NCBI GenBank assembly: GCA_034008185.1 | Contig: CM067095.1 | Location: forward strand, 4,882,610-4,946,609 | Direction of reading: 5' to 3' | From: Gorsachius magnificus | Taxonomy: Eukaryota > Chordata > Aves > Pelecaniformes > Ardeidae | Length of the DNA stretch: 64,000 nt | Part shown: one piece after another, positions 63,881 to 64,000 of the stretch | Layout: each line of letters starts with the position of its first letter | Position numbering within the stretch: position 1 is the stretch's first letter | Notes under the pieces: generated by a model | The model's input: the letters and a program-made list of their open reading frames with translations, nothing else | What the model was told of the DNA's origin: nothing | The model's database searches: none | Translations under genes and position numbers: made by a program

Positions 63881-64000
63881 ACACTTTAATTCTGACAGTT
63901 AGCATGCCTAAATTTAAAGGTGAACCATGCCCGTAGAAACTCAGAACTAGGAGCTGCAGCATTACCACAAGACAAGATTCAGATTGGAGCTCACTGATGG
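63881..64000. other. Non-coding end of window
   Basis: Short remaining stretch with no recognised feature. Confidence 0.6.

Overview
This window looks like bird nuclear DNA. It is AT-rich and CpG-poor, with no rRNA, no intact tRNA and no dense gene array. Its only recognisable retrotransposons are CR1 LINE fragments carrying the typical avian 3' end (an ATTCTATG-type terminal octamer next to a conserved tail). Strongly decayed pieces that resemble MIR/tRNA-derived SINEs fit an old amniote background. I cannot name the species or the chromosome.

No host protein-coding gene can be supported. No open frame longer than about 160 codons exists. The longest frames belong to CR1 or lie antisense to it; the rest look like chance frames, several without an ATG. 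The window is therefore most likely intergenic (gene desert) or the inside of a very large intron. The two cannot be separated from sequence alone.

Layout: 1-13641 is unique-looking DNA with a tRNA-like SINE remnant (about 3575-3655) and a 25-nt poly(A) (9001-9025). A CR1 3' end lies at 13642-13755 (minus), followed by a cluster of perfect hairpins (13897-13986). 13987-29045 is mostly unique, with a G-quadruplex motif (17370-17393), overlapping alternative hairpins (24767-24804) and a 19-bp minisatellite (28573-28678). 29046-34215 is the repeat-dense core: an internally deleted CR1 (minus), an old CR1 tip (plus), MIR-like fragments and a longer CR1 3' half (plus). The two large CR1 copies form an inverted pair. 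34216-54981 is about 20.8 kb with little beyond homopolymers and small duplications. A last CR1 tail (54982-55119, minus) is followed by a minus-strand G-quadruplex motif (55231-55251). 55252-64000 holds two more MIR-like remnants, a 23-bp tandem duplication and a strand-asymmetric A/C tract.

No functional system of cooperating genes is visible. The most interesting points are the internally deleted but still open CR1 reading frame, the inverted CR1 pair, at least two CR1 subfamilies, the minisatellite, the quadruplex motifs, and a few stretches that read like conserved non-coding elements. I found no convincing undescribed system.
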